A stretch of DNA of 64,000 nt from positions 68,684 through 132,683 of the forward strand of contig QANU01067059.1 in assembly GCA_003254905.1 (NCBI GenBank). The letters are read 5' to 3'. This DNA comes from Nissolia schottii (lineage: Eukaryota > Streptophyta > Magnoliopsida > Fabales > Fabaceae). Shown here piece after piece: positions 48,060-60,479 of this stretch (position 1 is its first letter; the number at the start of each line of letters is the position of its first letter). The notes beneath the pieces were generated by a model. That model was not told the origin of the DNA. It did no database searches and worked only from the letters and a program-made list of their open reading frames with translations. The translations under genes were made by a program, and so were the position numbers.

Positions 48060-50150
48060 TATTTTCACTAAGAAAATGTTAGAGATAAGACCAAAGGGAG
48101 ACAGATCGGAGACCTAACTCGCCTCGGCTCTTGGACTACCGTAGGTCTCATGCGCGAGAAAGATCACCGCCCCTTACGACATAGGAATAGGGAGAAATCC
48201 CCTTCTCCTGCTTTGCAATGAAGGAGATCCCACATGACTCATTCTCTGGATCGTCGACACTAAAGCCCTTCTCAATGATAATCACTGGCTCCAACCTAGA
48301 ATTTTCAGCACTTATGTCGACATGAACAACCTAGCTAACACAAGAACCCTCCGAGGTGGCATGGTGACTTAGACTTCAAAGGATTCATTCACTCCAACCC
48401 AACCCGAGGCTTGAGGGGAAGACCATTGAATAAAGGGGCCATCGTGAATGATAACCCATTCTTCGATGAGATTTTTCACATTAACCCAGTCAAAAATTTT
48501 ACGCTCCCTAGATCTTTCCCTTAGATGGGACCCTTCCTTTACCATAGTCTTTATTAGGGTCTATTATTTAAACATATCCAAATAATTCTAAATATATCAT
48601 CATGCATCATATAACATTCACATAGGTCTCTGTCCTAGCGTGTCATCTGCTAAGCATGTTAAATGAACATATAATGATAATCATAATAATCATAAACATA
48701 ATTGACTCAATTGATGGACCACTAATGTGGCACACCGTTGATGCACCAAGACCTCCACTCACTTGGCAAAGTCATAGACTGGGGAGCAATGACACTAGAA
48801 GCTCAAAGCGACGTAGCGTTGGCATCTGGAATGACTAACAAGCACCACGCCATCACAAACTAATAAAAACATAACTGAAGGGCATCGCTACGGCGGTTGT
48901 GGACCGCCATTGCGCTACCACTATCAAAGTAGCAGCGCTGAGACCTACTACCCTAGGTTATCCCTAAAAGGATTGGCTACCTACCCTAGGTTAAGATGTT
49001 GCGTCTTCACAAAAAAGAGAGAAAGAAGATGAGCAAGAAACTCCGTGCTTATGGGAGGAATTTGAAACTCTTAATAAGTTGTAGAGTTGTGAGGGGAGCT
49101 CTATTTATAAGTGTAGGGACGGGCCTTCTCCTGGCCCAAAGGTTGCGGATAGGGTTTCTGATGCAGCCTCCATGCGCTGCAACGGTGTAGGAGCGCTGCA
49201 GTGTGTCTCTTGTACTGCGTCATTGCAAAGCGCTGGGGGCGCTGCAATGCACCTCTAAAACTTTAGGTCTACACACCTTTAGTAAGCCATTGTTCACCAC
49301 CTTTCTAAGTCACACAAGTAAGTCATCTTCCCATTCCCGATTTTCACTTCCATGAGTGTGAAAAATGTGGCCATCAAGATTTAGATTCATCCACTCATTT
49401 ATCGGTTCTGAGGTGCCTTTATCCACCTACACGTAGGCTTTCCTGAATTTGCTGAAGTCAGAAATGCACTTGACCACCTTACCCCAATGGTCTCCAATTC
49501 TTATGAAGTTATTATCTAACCATCCATGAATCGACAACCCTCTAATTTCTATTCATGCTCTCCTTATGTTGCAAATCTCCCCTTTCAACCATAGATGAAC
49601 CTTTGTTACCACTTCAAGTGTGTCTTGTTTATGTTCTTTAAGAGCTCCATCTTGTTCATCCACTGTCCAAAATATGATCAGAATGTTATATGGATCCGTA
49701 TACCTCACATTACTCTAGGTTCAAACCCACCCTATGCAGCTTATCACCAATTACCTCCAAGTCTAGAGGCTCCAAGGACTCCCCCGCTAGGCTCCTCCTT
49801 AGCCAAATTATATTTTCACTACTCATCTCCCCCTTCACAGTTTTCTTTTCCAGAATCCCATCCTTGAGGCCTAATTCTTTTGGATCCTTACTGTAGTTCT
49901 ACTTACCTCCTTGTTCTAGAGTTGTTCCTCCATTAACAATGTCCACCTTGCCTCGCCTTGTTACTTGCAGACATGTTCTTCCATCTGTTTCCTGGATAGA
50001 TACGCATCAACCATGTCTCAATGAAACTTAAAGATCAACAGCAACCATTTCAAGGTCATTGCTTTGGGTAGGTTATCAACGAACAAGGTGGTTGCTTTCG
50101 TGGGGTTGTCGTTCCTTTGGTTGTTTTGTTGAAAGCCATTGTCGCTTCTA
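48060..50150 (-). mobile_element. Decayed LINE ORF1-like region (RRM-type)
   Basis: The minus strand at about 49985-50110 reads NDNPTKATTLFVDNLPKAMT followed by LKWLLLIFKFH and VDAYLSRK, the RRM-like N-terminus seen in many plant LINE ORF1 proteins. Downstream (about 49400-49600) come VTKVHLWLKGEICNI, LSIHGWLDNNFIRIGDHWGK and VVKCISDFSKFRKAYV, fitting the later conserved block. From about 48100-48330, SAENSRLEPVIIIEKGFSVD and SCGISFIAKQEKGISPYSYV continue in the same direction. Many stops are present. The stretch 48560-49290 does not read in this protein and looks like an inserted LTR-like or promoter-containing unit (CTCTATTTATAAG). Confidence 0.6.
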
Positions 50151-50702
50151 GTCTCACTAGCCGTAGTGCCCTTTCTCTATCTAACTCTCTCTCAATGATT
50201 CTTGCATACAATATTAACTTAACCAAAAGAAAAATATAATAGTATCAAATAACAATTATACCCTTATATCTTTAAAAAAAGATTATTTCAACTATAAATT
50301 TCTATAAAATAATATAAATACTATAAATATGTATAATAAACTTTGACCTTTCTATTTTTTAATTTATATTTAATAATTATATTTGTTAATATCAAGCTAA
50401 AGAACTCTTTTGACTTCAAATATATTATTAGCTTTTCTTTGGTACCTAAATATTATTAGCTTTAATAGCATTTTATATCTCTATATTTGTGTTATCGAAA
50501 TGAAAATAATAAATTGGGCACACGCGTTTGAACACTACATTGCATATGAACTTAATATATCTAAAGTATAATTAACTATTTACTCTGCCAACACCGCGTA
50601 TGCATGTCAAATGGACAAGGGCAAACTTGGAGGCTGCAATCTTAAATCAGATTTCCTTCCCTTTTCTGCCCAGTTATGGAGAGCAACAAAAGACGTGGGC
50701 CT

Positions 50703-50895
50703 AGGAAAATTTTGCTCCATTTTTTTCTTTCCTTCCCTTTTTCCCATCTAACCAAAGAAGGGAAATTAATCGTTCTTCTCTTTTCTTTCACTCAATTAGG
50801 AAAATTTTGCTCCTGTTTTTTCTTTCCTTCCCTTTTTTCCATTTAACCAAAGAAGGGAAATTAACCGTTCTCCTCACAATTTTCTTTCTTTCTCT
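50703..50895. repeat. Tandem duplication, ~95-bp unit
   Basis: AGGAAAATTTTGCTCC through TTTCTTTCACTCAATT is present twice (from 50703 and 50798). Both copies carry AACCAAAGAAGGGAAATTAA, and the second has a short insertion. Part of a pyrimidine-rich region (50650-51600). Confidence 0.75.
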
Positions 50896-52379
50896 TTTCT
50901 TTCACTCAATTTTCACTCTAAGAAATGGTAAAAAAAAGAAATTGAGAGGAAGAAAATTGAATGAGAACAAATTAGAGAAAAGAAATAAAATAGATTTATA
51001 TTTTTTGAGTATGTATGGATGAAAGAAAATTGAATAAAAAAAATGGAGAAAGAATTATTTTCTTTTGTTTGGTTGTGTAAAAAAAGTGAAAAAAAAAAAG
51101 AAGATAATGATATAAAATAACAATTTTATCCTTATATTTTTTTTTATGATTTTTTAAACTCTGCCCAAAGAAATTTTTTATCTTTATATCATTATTATAT
51201 AAACAAATATGATAAAAATTTGGATAAATATAATAAAATTTATCTTCTATATATTTTTATATAATAGCTTAACTAATATGAACCAATAATGTAAAAAATC
51301 TACACTAAAAAAAACTTTAGATTAAAAAATTGAATTCAAATTTATTATATGGTGACAAACATCTACCCAATTACAAAGGATAATGATTTGTCCAGGGCAT
51401 CGAATCAAAGAGGTAAAGAAGTGAGGGAAGGATATTACTGAAACATACCCAATGTCCATTTTCATCCCGTCAGGTAGGGGAGGAAGAAAACTGGTGGACC
51501 CTAGTAACTGTTCATTCTTTCCTCTCTTATTTCCTTCTCCATCCAAACAAGGGAAATAAATCACTCTCCTTTGCAGTTTCACCTACCAAACAAGCCACAA
51601 GTGAATACAGATTGATTTTAACTTGTGGGGCTGGCGACGATTGCGGGGTCCCACCCCCTTTCCAATCAGCCAAAGTTGCAAACCTGACTTGTGCCTTGGT
51701 TCGGTGGTTGTCTGGTCGCGAGTCAATCCTAGGACAGTACGTGGGGCCTTGGTTTTTCTAAGGCTTCAAAAAGTCGAAGCTTCATTGTCATATAAGTATA
51801 TAACCACTGCTCAAAGGGTCCACGTTACAAATTACAATTTCTTGTTCAAATGCATGCATCCCATCACTTAATTAAAAGCTTGAACGGGAGATTATAGGTG
51901 TCAGGAACATGGTTAACACCCGTGACTTGCATTCACATTAGTGCTCTCGATGCAAATTAAGCTTACTAATTAACCTACTACGCACAAACATTTCCGCTGT
52001 TGATGATAGGAAAGAATCATGAGAGAGAGAGAGAGACAGATTGCTACGAGCTTCTATGTTGGCGTGACAAATATCTATGCGTCTCTTACACATAGATTTT
52101 AGCATATAATAGCGTAATAACTATAAATAATATAATATTAGAAGTATAATAATAAAATAATATATAATATCAATAAAGATATTATATCAACATCAACTTT
52201 GAATTTCAGTTTATGGGATTAAAAATCTGAATAATTTATATCATTTATGATCTTAGGACTAAAAGCATCAAGTTTAGGTTTCATATTTCTTTTTCTATAG
52301 GCAAAGTGAATCAAATTTAAATATACTTTCTTTTGTCCAAGAAGTTTAAACATTATATAGTTGTTAACATAAAAAAATA
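50896..52379. other. Intergenic, no gene recognised
   Basis: Pyrimidine/purine-biased and AT-rich DNA. A GC-richer patch (51620-51760) has short open frames but no domain. A (GA)n run lies at about 52021-52036. Confidence 0.5.
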
Positions 52380-52386
52380 ATTTTTA

Positions 52387-53030
52387 ATTATTTTTTTCAT
52401 GTAAGATTATCATCTTAAATAATATTTTAATATAAATAAATTTGTTAGCATAAGTTGTAAATACTTTATAAAATTGTTCATCCACTATTTTCTTTATAAG
52501 ATAAGTAAATTATTAATTATGTATTTAACTTTTTTGGCATCTCCCGTGTAAAATTTATGTAACACAGTTTTTTAAACATCTCCCATGTAAATTAAGTATA
52601 TGTTTACTTTAGCACTTTTGAAATATTAATATTACTAAGAAAGTTACTCTATGACTAATTATTTTTGTCATGCAAAAATATTATCTTAAATAATATTGTA
52701 ATAAAAATATATTTGTAACATAAGTTTTAAAAAATTTATAAAATTGTTCACCCCTATTTTTTTCTATAAGTAAATTATTAATTTTGTATTGCACTTTTTT
52801 AACATTTCCCAGTATAAAAATTGTGTAATGCATTTTTTTTTCACATCTCTCATATAAATTATATGTTTACTTTAACACTTTTAATATACTTAAAAAAACA
52901 CTTTAGAGATATTAATATTATTAAAAAAATTATTGTATGTCTAATTATTTTATACATGGGAAAATTATTTTCTTAAATAATATTTTAATATAAATATATT
53001 TGTAGCATAATTTGTGAAAAACTGATAAAA
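52387..53030. repeat. Degenerate tandem repeat, ~270-290-bp unit
   Basis: AATTATTTT followed by CATG and then ATCTTAAATAATATTTTAATATAAATA recurs at about 52387, 52657 and 52944. Each is followed by TTTGT-AGCATAA-TTGT and (first two) by TTATAAAATTGTTCA, AAATTATTAATT and a CATCTCCC/CATTTCCC block. Two full units and a partial third, in non-coding AT-rich DNA. Confidence 0.75.
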
Positions 53031-54900
53031 TAAAATTTCAGTCCTTGAAAGATTAATAACTTCAAAGTGGTACATTGAGATATTAGGTGACTTCATCTAA
53101 AATGGGATTTTTTTTTTTGGGACATCACATACTAAAAAAAATAAGTAATTTAGGAAATCACATATCCAAATTGAACGCAATATTTTCATATATTCATAGC
53201 CTTTGATTTGTGATTTCCTATACCTCTTCTAAAGTAAAACCCTACATGAAAAGAATTACTTATATATAGATGAGATGAAGTTGTCAAAGGAATAAAGAGG
53301 AGATGAAATAGTAACTTGTATACACAAAATTTTCAAATGCATATGCGGTGGAGAGGAAGAGAAATGTCTGCAGACTTAATCAAAAAATATTTGTTGAAGA
53401 AAAGTCAATCCATTGTATGGAAAAGGTGTGCAGAAACATTTCAAGAAGCAGCATTTATTAACAATATTTGATTGAATTTTTCAAATGCCTAATCTAAGCC
53501 ATTGATTCATTTATTTTTTGAAGATTTAATCTAAGCCATTGATTCATTGATTCACATTTCTTCATTACACTAAACATGAAGGGAGAGATTCATGAGGAAT
53601 TTGAGTAATTGCTCATGAAATTATCCATTTTGTAGAAGACTAAATGTGGAGAGAGAGATTGATAGGGAAACTAAATATTATTATTGAAATTGAACAATTT
53701 ATAGTAAAAAACATGGAGAGATATAGAGTGATGAAAAATTAGACTACATAGTCTTGAAATTAACCAATTGTAATTTGATGTAGCGTGCAATAAGGGTAGA
53801 ATGACTAAATCTACCCATATGAATCATATACTTTAATCTAAACCCTTCATTGGGATGATTTTAAAAATGGAATTCACATTTATGCGTGATTCCCATCAGT
53901 AAAGGTTTTGTATGATCTATATTACATTAAGTAGAGAATTCTTAATTTTTTTTTTTACAAATTAACTAATTCTATTCAAAATCATGAATTCAAATTGAAG
54001 GAGAGTTTTTAAAAATTAGTTTTGCAAATTTACTAATAATTAATCAAAACATGTATTCAAATTTGACCTGCTAGCTGCAATATTGGTTTTTCTTTTAGAA
54101 TTACACTCATTTTAATGAAAGTAAGGATTCAAATTTTAGGTCAGGTATATATGAATTAACTATGATAAAAATAAAAATGATTCAGGAGCTATAATGTTAA
54201 AATCTATTCAACAATCCTGCTGGCGATCCTTCGACTGCGTTAATTATATTCTTCTTTGAAAAATAATAATTAGTACCAAATTTTTTTGGGTATAATTAGT
54301 TCGATCCTTTACGGTACCAAAATTTGAGGAATGGGTGATATGGTTTTCTGGCATGTAAACCCTTATTTGAGTCCACGTAATTAGTAGCACCGATGATATT
54401 AATTTCTGAATTATAAAATATACAGTTTTTAATTTTTGAAATAAACAAAAATTAATTAAATTAGTTTGATCAACTTTTAGTAATTTTAATGATTAAAAAA
54501 TTTATTTTTATATTTGAGGACTAATATAATTAATACTACCAACTGTAAAAACTAAAACGAAAATTTCTCCTATTTTAATTTCTGTCTTTCTCTCCTCTAT
54601 TGAAAATAAAATATTATTTTTTTCAAAAAAAAACGAAAACTGCTAGTAAGTGGCTAAGTGTTTCTAAGTTCCAACCGCCCATTTATAACTTTCCGTAATT
54701 GCTAAAATCAATTCTCTTGACCCACTTTGTCTCCCCAGCGGTGAGGGGAGTCTCTTTCTGTGGAAAAAGTAGGAAATTATTACATTTACATATGAATGAT
54801 AATCATAACGAGAAATTCTTTAGTACTTTTGGATGCATTTATGGTGACCACACATAAATGATGCCAGCGACCGACTAACTAAAGTTAAAATTTTAACTAA
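53031..54900. other. Intergenic, AT-rich, nothing recognised
   Basis: A short direct repeat TCTAAGCCATTGATTCATT occurs twice near 53500-53550. Otherwise no gene, RNA or element end is supported. Confidence 0.5.
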
Positions 54901-54909
54901 TTTAATTAA

Positions 54910-55117
54910 GGATTTTGATCGCAAGGGTCTTAAGGACACTTATTAAAAAAGCCTTAAGAACACTTGTTATAGAATAGAAATAATTTTTTTCATAAAAAAT
55001 TAATTTTTAAATTTTCAATGCAATGAAGGTGTAAACACTTTGAATAAACTAAAAACTTTTTTCTTATAATTCTTTAACAAGTGCCTTTCCAGCACTTAAC
55101 ACTTATTAACAAAATCC
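54910..55117. mobile_element. Mutator-like MITE (208 bp) with 9-bp TSD
   Basis: Perfect 9-bp direct repeats TTTAATTAA at 54901-54909 and 55118-55126. The termini GGATTTTGATCGCAAGGGTC and (inverted) GGATTTTGTTAATAAGTG are similar. AAGAACACTTGTTA and TAACAAGTGCC inside match the ends of the element at 200-338. Confidence 0.8.
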
Positions 55118-55211
55118 TTTAATTAATTATATAGTTAACTTTTGTATGGTAATAACTATATAGTTATCTTATTTATTTATTTATTATTTTTGTAAAAATA
55201 AAAAAGATGAA

Positions 55212-55665
55212 AACTTTATAGTGTGTTTGGACGAATGAATAATAAGGGAATGACATGAAAGACAAATACTACTTAAGTGAAAAGTGTGTTTGAGAGTGAT
55301 TACATAGAGCAGAGTGGAATGACTAATTAGAGAGACTATGAGTCCCTTCCTTGCCATTAAATTGATAAGAATTGTTGTCCCCCCAATTTGGGGGGTCAAG
55401 GAGGGTCAAGAATATATATTCCCTCTAAATTTGATAAAATTATTATAGTACCCTTAAAAATAAGCAAACTCATTATTATTGATGATATATAATAATTGGG
55501 GTAAAGGTTCCATTGTAACAACCAAACAACTTTAGGAGGATTCACTCCACTCTCACTATTAAACTCTCCAATAAGAGAGTGGTATGTCTTTACCTTTCCT
55601 TCTCACTCCATTAATAACTCCTCCTTTCCATCATCTACAAAACTCCCAAACATAGCCTTAATCTT
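55212..55665. mobile_element. MITE-like inverted-repeat element
   Basis: GTGTGTTTGGACGAATGAAT on the left loosely pairs with the reverse complement GGCTATGTTTGGGAGTTTTG on the right. Interior AGTGGAATGACT and similar phrases pair with AGTGAGAAGGAAAGG. No TSD seen. Low confidence. Confidence 0.35.
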
Positions 55666-57285
55666 TCTTGTTTCCCAACCTTATCTTCTTCTTCCCTCAG
55701 GTGCAGTGGCCGCCACCTCCACCCAACCTATTGTTGCTCAACCACCGACGCCCCTAACCCACTAGTTCATCACCTTCAACCACATCCAACAACGACGGAA
55801 TTGTCGGCCTTGAGCTTGGAAGGCATTGCCATCGCTGCTGTCGAGCCTGACAATAGAGAAGGAGGAAGGAAGACATGTGGACTAAAATTGAGTTTGAACA
55901 ATACTCATTTTGTTTGGTTTTTCTTTTTAGTTTACAAAACTTAAGTTTGACAGAGCTCAAACTTAAGTTTGACAATTGAAATCAAAAGTTACTTTTCAGT
56001 TTAACTTTTGAATTGAAAAAAGAAAGTTACGTTTTTAATTTTAATAAAGCACTATCTTTTACTTACACTCACACTATATTAATTTACCTTAAAACTATTT
56101 TATGTCCTTTTTTAGGTTTTTTCCTTTTATACCCAAGTTTCTACAAAGGTATCGATACCTCCTTGTATTTGAACGATTGTGATTAAATCACAAATTTAAA
56201 ACAATAAACAATTTGAGTTAAGGGGACATATGGCGAAATCTTAAATGTTATGGTATCGATACCTTTGAATTTTTTGGGGTACCGGAGTAAACCCCCATTT
56301 TTTATAATTTTATTTCCAAAAATACTTTTACTTTTATCTCGTCCTAATAAAAATAATTATCTCAAACTTACTTTTGAAATATTCAAACCAAAAATAAATT
56401 AATTCTTTCAAACCTAATTTTTTTTAAAAGTAATTCTTAAAACTTAAGTCTTCCAAACTCAATTCCTTCAAAAATTAAACCAAATGAGCTCATAGTTAAT
56501 TGAATTAGTTAAGATTTTAAAAATTTAACATCAATTAGTGGTCCAATGTTAGGTGACATCATTTGTATGAAGTGACCATAATTCTACGGGGCAATTTAGG
56601 AGCACCTAAAATTTTCTCGATCATAAGAGGGCCAAGTCCAAGTGCCAACGCATACTCATAAACTAAAGATTTTTTTTTGGGTAAAAGATAATTGAGGTTT
56701 TATTTATACCCTTAATGTAAAAAAAAGTTACACAATTATCTGATTATAATTATGTATTGTGTTATAAAAAAAATTGACTCTTCACGTCATTAAAAAAAAC
56801 TGTAGTAATTGGCCCATAAGTTATATATATTAAAATTTATAATTAGTTAATAACGTAAAATATTTTCCTCTAATAAATATTTAAAATGATACACATTTTT
56901 TTTAAAAAAAATAGATTTTTATCTCTTTTGTAGTTATTACGAGGACAGGAAGTGAACATTAATCAATCGTGTTGACTAAAGTTCAAGCTTAACTCAATAT
57001 TTAGTAAGTTGAGTCAAATTTGAGCTCATTAAGAAGTGGGACAAATTTTGAACGTAGACTCAATTCACCAAAAACTCATCAAAATTAAATTAGTTCATGA
57101 GTCACTTAAACTCAATTAAATAGCTTAGATACAAATAAAGCATTTTATGCTAGATAAGTTGTTGTTGTTGTTGTTATTATTATTATTATTATTATTATAA
57201 TATAGTCTTAAGAACACAGACATAGTCTTACTAACATAAAAAATAGCAAAATATGTGGAAAAAAATTCTACAAAATGATTACACA
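55666..57285. other. Intergenic, no gene recognised
   Basis: Includes a CT-rich patch (55670-55800), a TTG/TTA microsatellite at 57160-57198, and an hAT-like AAGTTCAAGCTTAACTCAA / GAGTCACTTAAACTCAATTA region (56985-57130) resumed at about 57480-57620. Confidence 0.5.
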
Positions 57286-57289
57286 CACG

Positions 57290-57462
57290 TGTACAACCAA
57301 CACAAGGTTGGTCGAGTGGTAGGTAAACCCGACTCTTTCCTAAACGATTTTAGGTTTGAGACTTAAGGGAGAAAGAAACTTGTATCGAGAGTGACATCAC
57401 AGTACTCTGAGTTAGATTAGTCAATTTTACTAGTAGTAAAGCTCAAATAAAAGTGCATAAAA
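57290..57462 (+). mobile_element. tRNA-derived SINE, second family
   Basis: A box TTGGTCGAGTGGTAGGTAA and B box GGTTTGAGACTT are spaced as in a pol III promoter. The body is about 150 bp, followed by AAATAAAAGTGCATAAAAAAA. TSD not resolved. Lies in the AAGTTCAAG-rich region. Confidence 0.6.
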
Positions 57463-57650
57463 AAATGCACATATTATATACATATCATGCCAACTTATGA
57501 ACTAATAAGTCGAATAAAATAAAACTCAAGTTTAGCTCTTTTAATAAACAAGTTGAAACCCTTAACCTAAGCTCAACTCATGAGTTGATAACTTAATTTA
57601 TTAAGCTATTAACAAACTAATCGGAAAATAGTTTAGAGTTGCCTTCACTT

Positions 57651-57834
57651 TTTTTTTTAGGTTGTCTGCCTAGTTTACAAGGCTTAGCCTTGATTAATTA
57701 TCGACTTGGGTCGCACACCTGGCTATGGCGGATGAGTCTCCCAGCGGAGATAACTGCGTACACAAGGTCTCGAACTCGAGACCTTACTTAAGCGATATCA
57801 AGCCACTTACCACTTGGACCAACCCCTATTGGTC
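57651..57834 (-). mobile_element. tRNA-derived SINE, copy 2
   Basis: On the minus strand: A box TGGTCCAAGTGGTAAGTGG, B box GAGTTCGAGACC (better preserved than in copy 1), GCCATAGCCAGGTGTGCGAC, and GCAGGCAACCT plus A tail. The flanks GAGTTGCCTTCACTT (57636-57650) and GAATTGCCTTCACTTT (57835-57850) form the TSD. Inverted relative to the copy at 25634-25820. Confidence 0.88.
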
Positions 57835-58231
57835 GAATTGCCTTCACTTTAACTCTGGTCCAAGTGGTTTTTTTCTTTGTTTTGGTCGAATCCCCAAGTG
57901 ATTTCTCGGTCCAATTATTTTGATCCTTTTTCTTCTCAAGCCCAGATAAAAAAGCCAAAATCTGGGCCAAGATCAAATTCTAGGCCCAGTTTCTTGCTGT
58001 ACTCACAATAATTGCAAAGTTTGGAACCACTCACCAACCCTTTCTATCATTACTTAACTTGTAATCAAATCAAAATAAAAAAGATGAACGACAATAGAAG
58101 CAAAAGCTCCACATATTCCAACTCTGAAAATCCTCTCCCTCCCACTAAAAGTTACGCCCTCCCTTTCCATCCCTTTCACTCCACATCACAACACTCCCTA
58201 CAACAACCCTCCCTCCCTCCCTCTCTTTTTT

Positions 58232-58238
58232 TATAAAG
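58232..58238 (+). promoter_or_regulatory. TATA box of the CTL2-like gene
   Basis: TATAAAG after a CCTCCCTCCCTCTC tract, 63 bases before the ATG at 58295. Confidence 0.65.
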
Positions 58239-58294
58239 TCACAAATCTCCTCTTAGTTTGGTACCAAAGTAGCAAACACATACAAGGATTAAAC

Positions 58295-59753
58295 ATGAAG
58301 ATGCATAATGGCACATGGGTCTTTGTGTTGTGCGTAGCAACGATGCTTGTTTATGGGAACGGACAATCGGCGGTGAAGCCGGTGGTGAAGGTGGTGAAGG
58401 GGAAGAAGGTGTGTGACAAAGGGTGGGAGTGCAAAGGGTTCTCTGTTTATTGCTGCAATGAGACCATCTCTGACTTCTTCGAGACTTACCAGTTCGAGAA
58501 CCTCTTTGGGAAGAGGAACTCGCCGGTGGCCCATGCTGTTGGGTTCTGGGACTACCGCTCTTTCATCACCGCCGCCGCGCTTTACCAGCCTCATGGGTTT
58601 GGTACCACCGGAGGCAAGATGGGTGGGATGAAGGAGGTCGCCGCTTTCCTTGGCCACGTGGGCAGCAAGACCTCTTGTAAGCCCCACATTTTAATCTCGA
58701 TTTAATTAATTAGCATTTGTTGTGATATCATTTTAGAAGGGGTGGGTTTGGATAAAGATCATGAAGAAATTGTATAATAATTAGTAACACTAACAGCTTC
58801 TTGGGATAATACTATTTGCAGGTGGGTATGGGGTGGCTACAGGGGGGCCCTTGGCATGGGGCTTATGCTACAACAAGGAATTGAGTCCTGATAAATACTA
58901 CTGTGATGACTACTACAAGTTGACCTATCCATGCTCTCCCGGCGCTGCATACTATGGCCGTGGTGCCCTCCCAATTTACTGGTACTCATATTTATGGCCT
59001 TCATTTCTCTTACTATCTAATTCATATTTTGTACTAACTTTAAGTTGTTGCCAAATTATCTTTTGCGTACAATTTACCAAATTCTTAGACATCCGCCATA
59101 ATCTATTTTCACATTAACATGTAAGGCTAATTTTTATCAAGAAATCAAAAAATAAAATTAGTTGTTAAATAAAATAAAGTAGTATGACTCACTTGCTTAT
59201 TTAAAAGTTTAACATACATACCACCCCATTCTAGCACCTAAATTAAGGCATAAATTTAGACTTCCTATCATTTTTCATTGATAATGAGTAATGTTGAACC
59301 TCTGTCTTGTTCTTCTGATGATATGCCATTAGGAACTACAACTATGGAAAAACTGGGGAAGCCCTAAAGGTGGATCTGTTGAACCACCCAGAGTACATAG
59401 AGCAAAACGCCACGCTGGCATTCCAGGCAGCAATATGGAAGTGGATGACCCCACCAGAGAAGCACATACCTTCCGCCCATGATGTCTTTGTTGGCAATTG
59501 GAAACCCACAAAGAATGACACGCTGGCAAAGAGGCTCCCAGGGTTTGGTGCCACCATCAATGTTCTCCACGGGGACCAGGCCTGTGGCCAAGGGTCAGAT
59601 AGTGAGTCCATGAACAACATCATCTCACACTACCTCTATTACCTTGATCTCATGGGTGTTGGGAGGGAAGAGGCGGGCCCCAACGAAGTGCTCTCTTGTG
59701 CCGAACAAACCCCCTTTAAGCCGTCTGGTCCACCGTCTTCTTCGGCAACTTAG
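58295..59753 (+). CDS. CTL2: Chitinase-like protein, CTL2/CTL1 (POM1) type, GH19 fold
   Basis: Exons 58295-58676, 58822-58981 and 59333-59753 give 320 residues, the usual family length. The signal peptide is MKMHNGTWVFVLCVATMLVY, then VKGKKVCDKGWECKGFSVYC, typical of CTL2. The GH19 fold follows (about 50-305): HAVGFWDYRSFITAAALYQP, AAFLGHVGSKTSCGYG, GGPLAWGLCYNKE, GRGALPIYWNYNYG, NHPEYIEQNATLAFQAAIWK. Where active GH19 chitinases carry HETTGG, this has GSKTSCGYGVATGG, so the catalytic acid is absent. As for Arabidopsis CTL1/CTL2, a structural role in cell-wall cellulose assembly is expected, not chitin hydrolysis. Several NxT/S glycosylation sites are present (NET, NAT, NDT). The 3' UTR runs to about 60100. 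Assignment to CTL2 rather than CTL1 is by overall resemblance. Confidence 0.94.
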
Positions 59754-59820
59754 AAGAGTTGGAAGTGAAAAGTTTTGATTGTTTTCAATGCATTTAATGT
59801 GTATTTACATTTTGAATCAA

Positions 59821-59845
59821 AACTTTTCTTCTTCTTCTTCTTCTT
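59821..59845. repeat. CTT microsatellite in the CTL2-like 3' UTR
   Basis: TTTTCTTCTTCTTCTTCTTC, about seven CTT units, about 75 bases after the stop codon. Confidence 0.8.
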
Positions 59846-60479
59846 TTTTCCTTGATATGCCTTAACCAAGACACTTGTTTTGATTGGTGATTGTTTGGTG
59901 AGCCCATTCTTGGAATACTTGGAGAGTACCTAATAAAAGGAGGGCAAGTGGAGAAAGTTTCAACTACTTTTGCCCTTCACATATGATATGAGAGAGTGAA
60001 ACAAGCTTGGGGTGGACATTCGTATATAGTGCAATGTGTATAGATTATTCTTATTATATGATGGTGCTGTACATCTCTGTTTTGTTTGTTTGTTTTCTTC
60101 CCTCCCTGCATAACTTCGAGTCTATTTTTGGTACAAATGTTTTATAAACTGAACCTTTGATGCTTGTGGACTATTGTCAACAACTTTGTTGGTATGTGTG
60201 TATGTTGAGCATTCAACTAATCAAAATGGTAAATGTGTCACCCAAATAATCTAATTCAATTTACTTTTGTAATTGTCTCAAGTAATATTTATTTTAAAAG
60301 CCGGATCCAAATGTCTAATTGAATTTATTAGACTGTAAATGATCTTTTTTTGTAAAAAAAATTCAAACATTACTTGATGAATCAATTTAATCACAAATTG
60401 GTACAAATGAATCAATGTTATTTGTACACTAAAATAATGTAAACCAACATTACATATTAATTTTTTTCTCCCCTCTCTC

